Of a stretch of DNA of 51,362 nt, positions 18,529-26,991 are shown one piece after another. Position 1 is the first letter of the stretch. Each line of letters begins with the position of its first letter. The stretch is from Actinomycetota bacterium (GTDB lineage Bacteria; Actinomycetota; Actinomycetes; Actinomycetales; Microbacteriaceae). A program made the position numbers and the translations under genes. Location of the stretch: the NCBI GenBank assembly GCA_030838475.1, contig JAUZFP010000010.1, forward strand, positions 1 through 51,362, given 5' to 3'. The notes under the pieces are model-generated. The model was not told where the DNA came from, ran no database searches, and saw only the letters and a list, made by a program, of their open reading frames with translations.

Positions 18529-18758
18529 GAGTCGTAACCCTGGTCCTCGTCGCCATCGGCGGCGTGCTTGCCGCGCTGGGCATCCTCCAGATCAGCGGGC
18601 TCGCGCTGTTCGCTGGGCTTGCCGCCAGCATCGCCAGCGCGTCCAGGCGGCCGAAACGGGTGAGTTCGTGGGTCGCGCCGGCCGTCATCCTCGTCGCCAT
18701 CGCAACGGTCATCCTCGCCGACCTGATTGGCGTCGGCACACACCACGACGGCGCCTAG
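18525..18758 (+). CDS. Small two-helix membrane protein
   Basis: 77 residues starting with GTG inside the stop of the preceding small gene. Two hydrophobic stretches (residues 3-35 and 48-68) are separated by a basic loop (SRRPKRVSS). No known family. The tight coupling with the upstream small membrane protein suggests a two-component membrane unit. It ends 8 nt before the convergent gene at 18767. Confidence 0.6.
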   Translation: MRVVTLVLVAIGGVLAALGILQISGLALFAGLAASIASASRRPKRVSSWVAPAVILVAIATVILADLIGVGTHHDGA

Positions 18759-18766
18759 CCGGGCGC

Positions 18767-19363
18767 CTAATGCGAGGAGAGAAGTCCGCTCAGGACGGTG
18801 ATCGAGAGGACCGCGAGTCCGGCGATCAGGGTGACCGCGATGGCGATCGGGTGCGACTCCCACATCCCGAGGGCGCGTGGGTATCGACGGTGGATATCCC
18901 CGGAGCCGAGCCGTCCCTGAACCTCTTCCAGCTCCATGTCGAGCGCGCTGACGAGTTCGCGCATCTGGCTCTCCGTCCAGACGTGGCCCGACCAGCGCAG
19001 CACGGCGAGACCCTCGTCATCAAGCAGCAGCAGCCGCGGGATCGTGGCCGCGTTGGGTGCGGTCGACGTGACGTAGTTTTCGATCAGGATCGCCCTGGCG
19101 AGATGGTGCTGCGCGACCGTGTGGCTCATACCGAACGTCGTGTGAATGGTCAGCGATCGGGGCTCCGCGACGTATCGCACGTTCCGGAAATACAGGAGGA
19201 CGTAGCAGGCGATCAGGACGAGCAGGATGATCATCTCGGCGATGTACAGCAGCGTCGGCTGGTCGAATCGCCAGTAGATCAGCAGCGCAAAAATGAGGAT
19301 GGCAGGCAACACCCAACCGAATCGGCCGCGGTATCGCGCCGCGTTCGGCGTGAAGATCTGCAC
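18767..19363 (-). CDS. Hypothetical two-TM protein with PH-like middle region (paralogue A)
   Basis: 198 residues from the GTG at 19363 (VQIFTPNAARYRG). Two TM helices come near the N-terminus, then a beta-rich cytosolic part with RLLLLDDEGLAVLRWSGHVW and SQMRELVSALDMEL, then a C-terminal TM. The same order and the same LDD-G--VLRWS and QMREL blocks occur in the neighbour at 19393-20010, so they are tandem paralogues. The layout resembles bacterial PH-domain membrane proteins (inference). Function unknown. Confidence 0.75.
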   Translation of the reverse strand: MQIFTPNAARYRGRFGWVLPAILIFALLIYWRFDQPTLLYIAEMIILLVLIACYVLLYFRNVRYVAEPRSLTIHTTFGMSHTVAQHHLARAILIENYVTSTAPNAATIPRLLLLDDEGLAVLRWSGHVWTESQMRELVSALDMELEEVQGRLGSGDIHRRYPRALGMWESHPIAIAVTLIAGLAVLSITVLSGLLSSH

Positions 19364-19392
19364 CCGATCAGTCTGACAGGCCGTGCGCGAGC

Positions 19393-20010
19393 CTAATGAC
19401 CCGAACCGATCTCGACGGCAACGATCGCCGTCGCTACCGCGAGAATCGAGCCAATGAGAATCATCACGAAAAGCAGCGGTCGCCTTTCGGCGAAACGAAG
19501 CGCACGTGGGTAGCGCTCGATGAGCTCCAGGCGGGAGAGCGGCTCCTCGATCGAATCGTTGGGCAACTGCAGGCTCGCACCGAGTTCGCGCATTTGGGTT
19601 GAGGTCCACGCGTTCTCGGACCAGCGAAGCACGGAGCGTCCCGTGTCATCGAGAACAAAAAGCCGGGCGCCCGCCATGCTTTGGTTCTCGCCCTTTGCGG
19701 GGACGAGCGCCCGAACGAAGACGACCTCCGCAAGATGGTGAGCCGCAACGTTGTGGGTCGCGCCGAGGAAATTGCGGATACGCAGCTGTCCAGGCGCGCT
19801 GTCCACCCGGGCGTTGCGCAGCGACAGTCGCGCGTAGGCCACGAGACCTAGCGCGACCACCGTAAGAGCGATCAGGTCGGCGATCAGGGTGCTCACGAAG
19901 CGTGGACCGGAAAACACCAGCGGACCGATCGTGGCCAGCAGCGCGATACCGGCAATCCGCACCATTCGTCCAAACAACAGCGCAGACGAGGGCGTAAAAC
20001 TGCGCTCCAC
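19393..20010 (-). CDS. Hypothetical two-TM protein with PH-like middle region (paralogue B)
   Basis: 205 residues from a GTG at 20010. N-terminal pair of TM helices, a middle region with RLFVLDDTGRSVLRWSENAW and STQMRELGASLQL, and a C-terminal TM. It is homologous to the gene at 18767-19363 across its whole length, with moderate divergence. The 29-nt gap between the two suggests one leftward operon, possibly with the gamma-carbonic-anhydrase gene 6 nt upstream. No specific function can be assigned. Confidence 0.75.
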   Translation of the reverse strand: MERSFTPSSALLFGRMVRIAGIALLATIGPLVFSGPRFVSTLIADLIALTVVALGLVAYARLSLRNARVDSAPGQLRIRNFLGATHNVAAHHLAEVVFVRALVPAKGENQSMAGARLFVLDDTGRSVLRWSENAWTSTQMRELGASLQLPNDSIEEPLSRLELIERYPRALRFAERRPLLFVMILIGSILAVATAIVAVEIGSGH

Positions 20011-20016
20011 GTTTAG

Positions 20017-20526
20017 TTAGTGAGCGTCGCGGTGCTTCGCCGCGAGCTCGACGTAGTGGGTCGCGTTGTGCCTCACGCCCGCACGTTCCTCCTCGGTGAG
20101 TTCGCGCCGCACCTTCGCGGGAACGCCGGCAACGAGTGAGCCGGGCGGGATGACCGTGCCCTCCAGCACGACGGCACCGGCGGCCACGAGGCTACCCGCA
20201 CCGATCACCGCGCGGTTCAGGATGGTCGCGCCCATCCCGATCAGGCAGTCGTCCTCGATCACGCAGCCGTGCACCACGGCGCCGTGCCCGATGCTGACGC
20301 CCGCGCCGACCACGAGTTGTATGCCCTCGTCGGTGTGCATCGACACGTTGTCCTGCACGTTGGATCCTGCGCCGATCGAGATCGAGTCAGTATCGCCGCG
20401 CAGCACACTGCCGTAGAAGACGCTCGAATCGGCGGCGAGGGTGACCCGACCGATCAGCGTCGCGTTCGGGGCGACGAAGGCCGTCGCATCCACGGCGGGG
20501 GTGTGCCCATCGGACGAAAGCATCAT
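20017..20526 (-). CDS. Gamma-carbonic anhydrase-like hexapeptide-repeat protein
   Basis: 169-residue left-handed beta-helix protein. The repeated hexapeptide pattern (VAPNATLIGRVTLAADSSVF, then SISIGAGSNVQDNV) and three candidate zinc His residues (VSMHTDEG, SIGHGAVVHGC) match the gamma-class carbonic anhydrase/YrdA/PaaY group. Activity as a real carbonic anhydrase cannot be assured, since several relatives are inactive or act as thioesterases. ATG at 20526, with a second Met adjacent. It is divergent from ffh across only 42 nt, so the promoters must be close together. Confidence 0.88.
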   Translation of the reverse strand: MMLSSDGHTPAVDATAFVAPNATLIGRVTLAADSSVFYGSVLRGDTDSISIGAGSNVQDNVSMHTDEGIQLVVGAGVSIGHGAVVHGCVIEDDCLIGMGATILNRAVIGAGSLVAAGAVVLEGTVIPPGSLVAGVPAKVRRELTEEERAGVRHNATHYVELAAKHRDAH

Positions 20527-20553
20527 GTCCTCATTATTCAGCAGCGCTCAGGT

Positions 20554-20559
20554 TAAAGT
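20554..20559 (+). promoter_or_regulatory. Candidate -10 box of ffh
   Basis: TAAAGT lies 9 nt before the ffh ATG, giving an expected 5' leader of only about 3 nt. It is one of a series of similarly placed TANNNT boxes in this window, others being upstream of ftsY, trmD, the LLM gene and the phosphodiesterase gene. Confidence 0.5.
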
Positions 20560-20568
20560 AGAAGCACC

Positions 20569-22161
20569 ATGGCCACCTTTGGAAACCTCACCGACCGCCT
20601 CTCGGCGGCGTTCAAGAACCTGCGCGGCAAGGGCAAACTCAGCCCCGCGGATGTCGACGGCACCGTTCGCGAGATCCGTCGCGCCCTGCTCGATGCGGAC
20701 GTCAATCTCGAGGTCGTGAAGGAGTTCACCGGGCGGGTGCGCGAGCGCGCGCTCAGCGACGAAGTCTCCAAGGCGCTCAACCCGGCACAGCAGGTCGTGC
20801 AGATCGTCAACGACGAGCTGGTCACCATCCTCGGCGGGCAGCAGCGCCGGCTGCAGTTCGCGAAAACCGCGCCGACGGTGATCATGCTCGCCGGTCTGCA
20901 GGGTGCGGGTAAGACGACTCTCGCGGGCAAGCTCGCGAAGTGGCTTGCCGCCGACAACCACACGCCGCTTCTCGTCGCGGCCGATCTCCAGCGCCCGAAC
21001 GCGGTCACCCAGCTGCAGGTCGTCGGCGAGCAGGCCGGGGTTGCCGTCTACGCCCCGGAGCCGGGCGCCGTCGGCGAAGAGCCGAAGAAGGGGCTCTTTT
21101 CGAGGCCGTCGGGCGATCCCGTCAAGGTCGCAAGGGACTCGATCAAGTTCGCCAAAGACAAGCAGTACGACGTGGTCATCATCGACACCGCGGGGCGTCT
21201 CGGTGTCGACGCGGAGCTGATGAAGCAGGCCGGAGACATCCGCAAGGCCGTCGACCCGGACGAGGTCCTGTTCGTGCTCGACGCGATGATTGGCCAGGAC
21301 GCCGTCACGACGGCCAAGGCATTCCTGGACGGCGTCGACTTCACCGGCGTCGTGCTCTCGAAGCTCGACGGTGATGCACGTGGCGGTGCCGCGCTCTCCG
21401 TCGCGTCGGTCACCGGGCGTCCGATCCTGTTCGCGTCCACCGGCGAGACGCTGGACGACTTCGAGCCGTTCTATCCGGATCGCATGGCCAGCCGCATCCT
21501 CGACCTCGGCGACATCCTGTCGCTCATCGAGACGGCGCAGAAGAACTTCGACGAAGACGAGGCGCGCAAGACCGCGGAGAAGTTCGCGACCGACACGTTC
21601 ACGCTTGAGGACTTCCTCATCCAGATGCAGCAGCTCAAGAACATGGGCTCGATCAAGAACATGCTCGGGATGCTCCCGGGCGCGCGCGGGATGAAGCAGC
21701 AGCTCGAGAACTTCGACGAAAGCGAAATCGGGCGCACCGAGGCGATCATCCAGTCGATGACGCGGGCGGAACGACTGATGCCGAAGCTGCTCAACGGATC
21801 GCGTCGACTCCGAATTGCGAAGGGCTCGGGCACAACCGTCACCGAGGTGAACGGGCTGGTCAACCGGTTCGAGCAGGCGTCCAAGATGATGAAGACCGTC
21901 GCCAAGGGCGGCGTTCCGCAGGTACCCGGCATGGGACCGATTCCCGGCGCACGCTTCGGTAAGGCGAAGGTTCAGGCCAAGAAGGGGTCGAAGTCGGGCA
22001 ACCCGGCAAAGCGCGCGGCCGAGAATGCCGCGCTCGCGGCCAGTGCCTCGGGAAAGCCGGCCGCGTCCGGCTCCGGCTTCGGGTTGAACGCCGGCCCGGG
22101 CGGCAAGGCCGCACCCACGGAGGAAGAGCTCGCCACCCTGCAGAAATTCCTGGGTCGCTAG
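20569..22161 (+). CDS. ffh: Signal recognition particle protein Ffh
   Basis: 530-residue SRP54 GTPase that binds signal peptides and 4.5S RNA and delivers ribosomes to FtsY. NG domain at residues 1-300 with P-loop LQGAGKTTLAGKLA, DTAGRLGVD and SKLDGDARGG. The M domain has FTLEDFLIQMQQLKNMGSIK, the Met-rich finger region, and the RNA-binding SGSRRLRIAKGSGTTV-type segment. A low-complexity Ala/Gly/Lys-rich tail of about 70 residues extends beyond the E. coli-type end, as in other actinobacteria. A palindromic repeat begins 3 nt after the stop. Confidence 0.97.
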   Translation: MATFGNLTDRLSAAFKNLRGKGKLSPADVDGTVREIRRALLDADVNLEVVKEFTGRVRERALSDEVSKALNPAQQVVQIVNDELVTILGGQQRRLQFAKTAPTVIMLAGLQGAGKTTLAGKLAKWLAADNHTPLLVAADLQRPNAVTQLQVVGEQAGVAVYAPEPGAVGEEPKKGLFSRPSGDPVKVARDSIKFAKDKQYDVVIIDTAGRLGVDAELMKQAGDIRKAVDPDEVLFVLDAMIGQDAVTTAKAFLDGVDFTGVVLSKLDGDARGGAALSVASVTGRPILFASTGETLDDFEPFYPDRMASRILDLGDILSLIETAQKNFDEDEARKTAEKFATDTFTLEDFLIQMQQLKNMGSIKNMLGMLPGARGMKQQLENFDESEIGRTEAIIQSMTRAERLMPKLLNGSRRLRIAKGSGTTVTEVNGLVNRFEQASKMMKTVAKGGVPQVPGMGPIPGARFGKAKVQAKKGSKSGNPAKRAAENAALAASASGKPAASGSGFGLNAGPGGKAAPTEEELATLQKFLGR

Positions 22162-22164
22162 CAA

Positions 22165-22224
22165 CGCTGCACTTTGTTGATGGCGCGGCCCCTGTGGGCA
22201 CGGCGCGGTCAACAAACCGCAGCG
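22165..22224. repeat. 60-bp palindromic repeat, copy 2
   Basis: Arms at 22165-22188 and 22201-22224 pair at about 19 of 24 positions around a 12-nt loop starting CCCCTGT. Same length, arm sequence and loop start as the copy at 5343-5402, and likewise 3 nt after a stop codon (ffh). It probably functions as a terminator or 3'-end hairpin and belongs to a dispersed repeat family. Confidence 0.85.
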
Positions 22225-22228
22225 TGGA

Positions 22229-22234
22229 TAGGCT
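22229..22234 (+). promoter_or_regulatory. Candidate -10 box for leaderless LLM-oxidoreductase transcript
   Basis: TAGGCT ends 7 nt before the ATG at 22241, so transcription would start at or next to the start codon. It lies immediately after the palindromic repeat. Confidence 0.5.
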
Positions 22235-22240
22235 TAATGC

Positions 22241-23029
22241 ATGACTTCTGCGAGTAAGCGTCCCATCCGACTCGGCGTGCAGGTCGCGCCCCAGCACGCG
22301 CTCTATCCGAAGATTCGTGACACCGTCGCGTCCCTCGAGGATGCCGGCGTCGACATCATCTTCAACTGGGACCACTTCTTCCCGCTCAGCGGTGCACCCG
22401 ATGGCGAACACTACGAGTCGTGGACGATGCTTGCCGCGATCGCCGAGCAGACGAGTCGGGTCCAACTCGGCGCACTCGTGAATTGCAACAGCTACCGGAA
22501 CGCGGACCTTCAGGCCGACATGGCTCGTACCATCGATCACATCAGTGGCGGCCGATTCATCTTTGGTACCGGCTCCGGTTGGTTCGAGCGCGACTACGAC
22601 GAGTACGGCTACCAATTCGGAACCCCCGGACAGCGCCTCGACGCGCTTGCGGATGCCCTCCCGCGGATCGAGGCGCGCTGGGCGAAGCTCAACCCGCCGC
22701 CAATCCGCGACATCCCGGTGCTCATCGGTGGCGGTGGTGAAAAGAAGACGCTGAAGATCGTCGCGAAGCACGCCGACATCTGGCACAGCTTCTCGGATGC
22801 GGCGACACTCACACGCAAGCTCGGCATCCTCGGCGAACACTGCGCCACGGTCGGTCGGGACATCGGCGAGATCGAGATCTCCACCGAACTCCGCGGCCGC
22901 AGCGAGGCGGACGCCGCCGAACAGCTCGAACTCGGCGTGACGACGTTCACCCTCGGCATCACGGGTCCCGACTACGACCTGGCGCCGGTGAAGAAATGGA
23001 TCGCCTGGCGCGACTCGGCGAACGGGTAA
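22241..23029 (+). CDS. LLM-class F420-dependent oxidoreductase
   Basis: 262-residue luciferase-like TIM-barrel flavin/F420 enzyme. Recognisable family blocks are RLGVQVAPQHA at the N-terminus, DIIFNWDHFFPLSG, the conserved GALVNCNSYRNADLQADMARTID-like region, SGGRFIFGTGSGWFERDYDEYG and the later GGGGEKKTLKIVAKHADIW. These suit F420-dependent LLM proteins of actinobacteria. The substrate is unknown. The start is supported by the TAGGCT box 7 nt upstream. It is slightly shorter than many family members (about 280-330). Confidence 0.88.
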   Translation: MTSASKRPIRLGVQVAPQHALYPKIRDTVASLEDAGVDIIFNWDHFFPLSGAPDGEHYESWTMLAAIAEQTSRVQLGALVNCNSYRNADLQADMARTIDHISGGRFIFGTGSGWFERDYDEYGYQFGTPGQRLDALADALPRIEARWAKLNPPPIRDIPVLIGGGGEKKTLKIVAKHADIWHSFSDAATLTRKLGILGEHCATVGRDIGEIEISTELRGRSEADAAEQLELGVTTFTLGITGPDYDLAPVKKWIAWRDSANG

Positions 23030-23118
23030 CCGGCGAGGTTCCGCCAATCTTCGGTGGATAAATGCCATGACCGTTTTCGGCCAGTCCCTGGTCGGCGGTG
23101 CCGCGTAGCCTGAGCTAC

Positions 23119-24051
23119 GTGACCACACCAACCAGCACGTCGGCGCGAGTGCTGAGCCCGTCCGTTCTTGTCGCGATTGCGGTGACGGTGGTTGCCTGGG
23201 CGAGCGCGTTCATCGTGATTCGCGGCACGGCGCCGTACTTCACGGGCGGAGCGGTGGCCCTCGGGCGGCTCGTCGTTGGCACCGTTCTGCTCGGCGTTGT
23301 CGTGCTGATCGGCCGGCGCTGGGTCTGGCCGACCCGACGCGAGTGGATCTACATCGCGGTCTTTGGCATCGCCTGGTTTGGCGGCTACAACGTCGCCCTC
23401 AATACGGCCGAGCACACGATCGACGCCGGCACGACGTCGATGCTCGTCAACATCGGCCCCATCCTCATCGCGCTCGGTGCGGGCATCTTCCTGCGCGAGG
23501 GCATCCCGAAGTGGCTCGCAATTGGAGCGGGCGTCGCCTTCGCCGGTGCGATCGTGATCTGGATCGGCGCCACCGGCGGGCGGGTCAGCCTCGGAATCGG
23601 CATCCTCTGGTGCCTGGTCGCCGCCCTGCTCTATTCGGTGGGCGTGCTGTTCCAGAAGCCGGCACTGAAGCGGCTACCGAACGCACAGGTGACGTGGCTC
23701 GGCTGTGTCATCGGGATGATCGTCTGCCTGCCGTTCTCGGGGCAGCTCGTCACCGGGTTACAGTCCGCACCGGTCGGCGGGTGGTTGGGCATCCTGTACC
23801 TCGGCGCCATCCCGACGTCGCTCGCCTTCAGCACGTGGGCGTACGCGCTGTCCCGGATGCCCGCCGGTCAGCTCGGCATCTCGACCTACATCGTGCCGCC
23901 GCTCGCCATCGTGCTCGGGCTCATCGCGTTCGGTGTTGCGCCGACCTGGCTCGCCATCGTCGGCGGCGCAATCTGCCTCGTGGGCGTTGCGCTCAGCCGC
24001 CGTCGCACCGTCGTGAAGGCGGTTCCACAGGTCGAAGAGGTCACCCAGTAG
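23119..24051 (+). CDS. EamA/DMT-family transporter
   Basis: 310 residues from the GTG at 23119, which has TAGCCT (23106-23111) 7 nt upstream, suggesting a leaderless mRNA; an in-frame GTG at 23098 is less likely. Ten hydrophobic helices are arranged as two EamA repeats, the second beginning around VSLGIGILWCLVAALLYSV, with the typical PAGQLGISTYIVPPLAIVLG motif near the end. It is probably an exporter of amino acids or other small metabolites; the substrate is not predictable. Confidence 0.88.
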   Translation: MTTPTSTSARVLSPSVLVAIAVTVVAWASAFIVIRGTAPYFTGGAVALGRLVVGTVLLGVVVLIGRRWVWPTRREWIYIAVFGIAWFGGYNVALNTAEHTIDAGTTSMLVNIGPILIALGAGIFLREGIPKWLAIGAGVAFAGAIVIWIGATGGRVSLGIGILWCLVAALLYSVGVLFQKPALKRLPNAQVTWLGCVIGMIVCLPFSGQLVTGLQSAPVGGWLGILYLGAIPTSLAFSTWAYALSRMPAGQLGISTYIVPPLAIVLGLIAFGVAPTWLAIVGGAICLVGVALSRRRTVVKAVPQVEEVTQ

Positions 24052-24081
24052 CTGTCTCGGTTCCCGAAGCGGCGGAAAGTC

Positions 24082-24219
24082 TGGCAGAATAGCCAGTCGA
24101 GTCTGTCGCGCATCCGACCCTCTAATCAGATGCGGCCAGAACCCTTAGAGCTTTCAGCCGCGTGTGCCCCACGCCCACGGCAACCAGTTCGCCACCAACA
24201 CACGTAATTCAGGAGAATT
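24082..24219 (+). promoter_or_regulatory. rpsP promoter core and about 125-nt leader
   Basis: TGGCAGAAT (24082-24090) is identical to a sequence at 28547-28555 upstream of rplS; the CAGAAT hexamer is a plausible -10. Transcription from it would give a leader of about 125 nt that ends with AGGAGA 5 nt before the GTG start. Whether the leader senses a ribosomal protein cannot be seen. Confidence 0.45.
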
Positions 24220-24885
24220 GTGGCTGTCAAAATCCGTTTGAAGCGCATGGGCAAGATCCGTGCACCGTATTACCGCATCGTCGTCGCCGACTCGCGCACC
24301 AAGCGCGACGGTCGAGTGATCGAGGAGATCGGCAAGTACCACCCGACGGAGGAGCCCTCGTTCATCGAGGTCCAGTCCGAGCGCGCGCTGTACTGGCTCG
24401 GCGTTGGCGCCCAGCCGTCGCCGCAGGTCGAGGCCATCCTCAAGCTCACGGGCGACTGGGGCATCTTCAAGGGCGACAAGAACGCCAAGTCGACAGTCAA
24501 GTACAAAGAGGCCAAGGTCGAGTTCCAGGCCGACGAGAAGAAGAAGCCGGTTCTCAAGCCGAAGAGCGAGAAGCCTGCTCCTAAGGCCGAAGAGCCCGCC
24601 GCCGAGGCCGAGACCGCTGCGGTTGCCGAGCCCGTCGAGGTTCCCGTCGCCACTGTGCCAGTTGATTCGGGTGCAGTCGAGGCGGATGCCGCCGCCGACC
24701 AGGTCCGGGCCGAAGAGGCCGACGAGTCCACCACGACCACGGTCGAGACGCCCGAGCAGGTCGACAACAGCGACGCTCCCGCCGCTGCGGCCGCCGAGCC
24801 CGAGGCTACCGACGCCGAGGCAGTAGCCGAAGCGGCTGCCGAGCCGGTCGAGGCTGTCGCCGAAGAGACTCCGGCAGAGGCCTAG
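24220..24885 (+). CDS. rpsP: 30S ribosomal protein bS16 with long acidic C-terminal extension
   Basis: The first 90 or so residues ([34 protein letters not shown]) are standard bS16. The protein then continues for about 130 residues of Ala/Glu/Pro/Val-rich low-complexity sequence to a total of 221, more than twice the bacterial norm. Extended S16 proteins are known in actinobacteria; the role of the tail is unknown. GTG start with RBS AGGAGA. First gene of rpsP-khpA-rimM; khpA begins 3 nt after the stop. Confidence 0.96.
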   Translation: MAVKIRLKRMGKIRAPYYRIVVADSRTKRDGRVIEEIGKYHPTEEPSFIEVQSERALYWLGVGAQPSPQVEAILKLTGDWGIFKGDKNAKSTVKYKEAKVEFQADEKKKPVLKPKSEKPAPKAEEPAAEAETAAVAEPVEVPVATVPVDSGAVEADAAADQVRAEEADESTTTTVETPEQVDNSDAPAAAAAEPEATDAEAVAEAAAEPVEAVAEETPAEA

Positions 24886-24888
24886 GCA

Positions 24889-25125
24889 TTGCTCGATTCC
24901 GCTCTGGAACACCTGGTCAAGGGGATCGTCGATCACCCTGACGAGGTGCAGGTTATCGCAAAGAATTCTCCACGTGGCGACGTCCTCGAGGTGCGCGTGC
25001 ACCCCGAGGACCTCGGCCGCGTCATCGGTCGCGCCGGTCGCACCGCGAAGGCCCTCCGCACGCTTGTTACGGCTCTAGCCGATGGCAAGCGCGTGCGCGT
25101 CGACGTGGTCGACACCGACTTCTAA
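24889..25125 (+). CDS. khpA: KH-domain RNA-binding protein KhpA
   Basis: 78-residue protein that is a single KH domain with the GxxG loop in GRVIGRAGRTAKALR. KhpA proteins bind RNA, often with KhpB/Jag, and affect cell division and ribosome-linked processes; the gene typically lies between rpsP and rimM, as here. The start codon is TTG at 24889, 3 nt after rpsP. It ends 1 nt before the rimM GTG. Confidence 0.93.
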   Translation: MLDSALEHLVKGIVDHPDEVQVIAKNSPRGDVLEVRVHPEDLGRVIGRAGRTAKALRTLVTALADGKRVRVDVVDTDF

Positions 25126-25126
25126 C

Positions 25127-25720
25127 GTGGCCGCGCCAAAGCCCGCCCGCACGCAGTTGCGGGTCGGCAGGCTGGTCAAGGCTCACGGGCTCAAGGGAGC
25201 CCTCAAGGTCGAGCTCTACACGGATGATCCCGCCCGTCGTTTTACCCCCGGGGCCACCTTCACGCTTCAGGTCCCGACCACGTCGGACTGGCACGGCAAG
25301 TCGCTCGAACTCGTCGAGCTGCGCTGGTACAACACCCACGCCGTGGCGTTCTTCAAGGATGTCGCCGACCGTACCGCCGCCGAGAGCCTCGTCAAGGCGA
25401 TTCTCTGGGTCGAGCAGGATGTCGAGGAGCTCCCGGTCGAGGAAGACGCCTGGTACGACCACCAGCTGGTCGGACTCGCCGTACTTCGCGACGGTGCTCG
25501 GGTCGGAACGGTCATCCGGATCGATCACCTGCCCGCGCAGGATCTGCTGACCATCAAAACGGATGACGGCGAGGTGCTCGTCCCGTTCGTCAAGGCGTTC
25601 GTGCCCAGCGTCGACATCGAGGCGGGCACTCTGACCGTTACCCCGCCGCCCGGTCTGTTCGAACAGCTCCCGGATGACGAGCCGGACGAGCCCGCGCAGG
25701 AGACGCAAAAACCGCTATAG
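25127..25720 (+). CDS. rimM: Ribosome maturation factor RimM
   Basis: 197-residue 16S-processing factor that assists 30S head assembly and interacts with uS19. The N-terminal RimM domain begins LRVGRLVKAHGLKGALKVELYTD and the C-terminal PRC-barrel includes YDHQLVGLAVL and VLVPFVKAFVPSVDIEAGTL. The GTG at 25127 immediately follows the khpA stop and is preferred over the internal start at 25082. A short acidic tail ends the protein. Confidence 0.95.
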   Translation: MAAPKPARTQLRVGRLVKAHGLKGALKVELYTDDPARRFTPGATFTLQVPTTSDWHGKSLELVELRWYNTHAVAFFKDVADRTAAESLVKAILWVEQDVEELPVEEDAWYDHQLVGLAVLRDGARVGTVIRIDHLPAQDLLTIKTDDGEVLVPFVKAFVPSVDIEAGTLTVTPPPGLFEQLPDDEPDEPAQETQKPL

Positions 25721-25752
25721 CCGAACCTTACGGGGTGAGGCATAGTCGGTTC

Positions 25753-26175
25753 ATGGCTATCACGCAGCGCGTTGCCGCATCCGTTCTCTTCGCCGCAGCC
25801 GTTGCGCTCGCGCTGGCGGGATGCAGCCCCAGCTCTGCACCCAACTCCTCGTCGGGAGGCGGTCAGGCGGCGGGGTCAACCGCCACGTTCAGCGGCAGCG
25901 AGTCCGGCAAGGTCACGATGAACCTGTGCGCGGACGGCGATAACGACTCCATCTTCGTCGTGGTTGATGGGAGCGCTACCAAACTTCCCGGTGTGGTGAG
26001 CAAGAACGACATGAACTTCGACGGCGAGGATTCGATCTACCACCTCGATAAGACCGGTCCGATGCCCCGGTTCTCCACCGACGGCAACACGGTTACCCTC
26101 GACGGCGTGAAGCTCACGAGCATCCTCACGCCGAGCAACGCGATCACCTTCTCGGGAAAGATCACCTGCCCGTAG
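25753..26175 (+). CDS. Putative secreted lipoprotein
   Basis: 140 residues from the ATG at 25753. A lipoprotein signal peptide is clear: a short basic start (MAITQR), a hydrophobic core and the lipobox LALAGC, with Cys28 expected to carry the lipid. A Ser/Gly-rich linker is followed by a beta-rich domain of about 95 residues with a Cys near each end (TMNLC and KITCP), perhaps one disulfide. The layout recalls the LpqH/19-kDa group, but similarity is too weak to assign it. CATAGT sits 7 nt before the ATG, suggesting its own leaderless promoter. It interrupts the usual rimM-trmD adjacency. Confidence 0.8.
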   Translation: MAITQRVAASVLFAAAVALALAGCSPSSAPNSSSGGGQAAGSTATFSGSESGKVTMNLCADGDNDSIFVVVDGSATKLPGVVSKNDMNFDGEDSIYHLDKTGPMPRFSTDGNTVTLDGVKLTSILTPSNAITFSGKITCP

Positions 26176-26193
26176 CGGTATTTGCACGGCGGC

Positions 26194-26199
26194 TACGCT
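26194..26199 (+). promoter_or_regulatory. Candidate -10 box for leaderless trmD transcript
   Basis: TACGCT ends 7 nt before the trmD GTG at 26206, so trmD may have its own promoter rather than depend on read-through past the inserted lipoprotein gene. Confidence 0.45.
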
Positions 26200-26205
26200 G
26201 GTCCG

Positions 26206-26883
26206 GTGCGCATCGACATCGTGACCATCTTTCCGGAGTTTTTCTCCGTCCTCGATGTGTCGCTGCTCGGCAAGGCGCGGCAGACCGGACTGCTCGAACT
26301 CGGTGTGCATGACCTTCGCGATTTCACGCACGATCGCCATCGCACGGTGGACGACACACCGTACGGCGGTGGTGCCGGCATGGTGATGAAACCGGAACCG
26401 TGGGGCGAGGCGTTCGACAGCATCCTGAAGCCCGGATCGGTCGTGATCTTCCCCTCGCCGGCGGGGGAGCGGTTCACCCAGGCGACGGCACGCGAGCTGT
26501 CGGATGCGTCGCACCTGGTCTTCGGATGCGGCCGCTACGAGGGTATCGACCAGCGCGTCGTCGACGACGCGGCATCCCGCGCTACCGTTCGCGAGATCAG
26601 CCTCGGCGACTACGTGTTGAACGGCGGCGAGGTTGCCGCGATGGCGATGATCGAGGCGATCGGGCGGCTGCTGCCTGGTGTTGTCGGCAACCCGGAGAGC
26701 CTCACCGAGGAGAGCCACGAGGATGGCCTGCTCGAGTATCCGAGCTACACCAAGCCGGCCGAGTGGCGGGGGTTCGAGGTTCCGCCGGTGCTCCTCAGCG
26801 GAAACCACGGCGCGATCGCATCCTGGCGCCACGAGCAGCAACTCGAGCGCACCAAACGCGTCCGACCGGATCTGCTTCTGTAG
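26206..26883 (+). CDS. trmD: tRNA (guanine-N1)-methyltransferase TrmD
   Basis: 225-residue SPOUT methyltransferase that makes m1G37 in tRNAs to prevent +1 frameshifting. The GTG at 26206 gives the family start (M)[12 protein letters not shown]. The AdoMet-binding trefoil knot is visible in [13 protein letters not shown] and [21 protein letters not shown]. The C-terminal domain begins around [16 protein letters not shown]. Its usual partner rplS lies further on at 28692, separated here by map and a TetR gene on the other strand. Confidence 0.97.
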   Translation: MRIDIVTIFPEFFSVLDVSLLGKARQTGLLELGVHDLRDFTHDRHRTVDDTPYGGGAGMVMKPEPWGEAFDSILKPGSVVIFPSPAGERFTQATARELSDASHLVFGCGRYEGIDQRVVDDAASRATVREISLGDYVLNGGEVAAMAMIEAIGRLLPGVVGNPESLTEESHEDGLLEYPSYTKPAEWRGFEVPPVLLSGNHGAIASWRHEQQLERTKRVRPDLLL

Positions 26884-26991
26884 TTCCGCCCGATTGAACC
26901 GTTCTCAAGGACTCTTCGGGCTCTCGTAACAATTTGTCTGGCGAAATTGACTTGGCGCGAGGAAACTCCTTGACAACGATTGGGATGACCC

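Noticed and set aside
20548-22215. 555-codon minus-strand frame opposite ffh
   Set aside because: Exact shadow of ffh, no RBS or domain; part of its end is the palindromic repeat.
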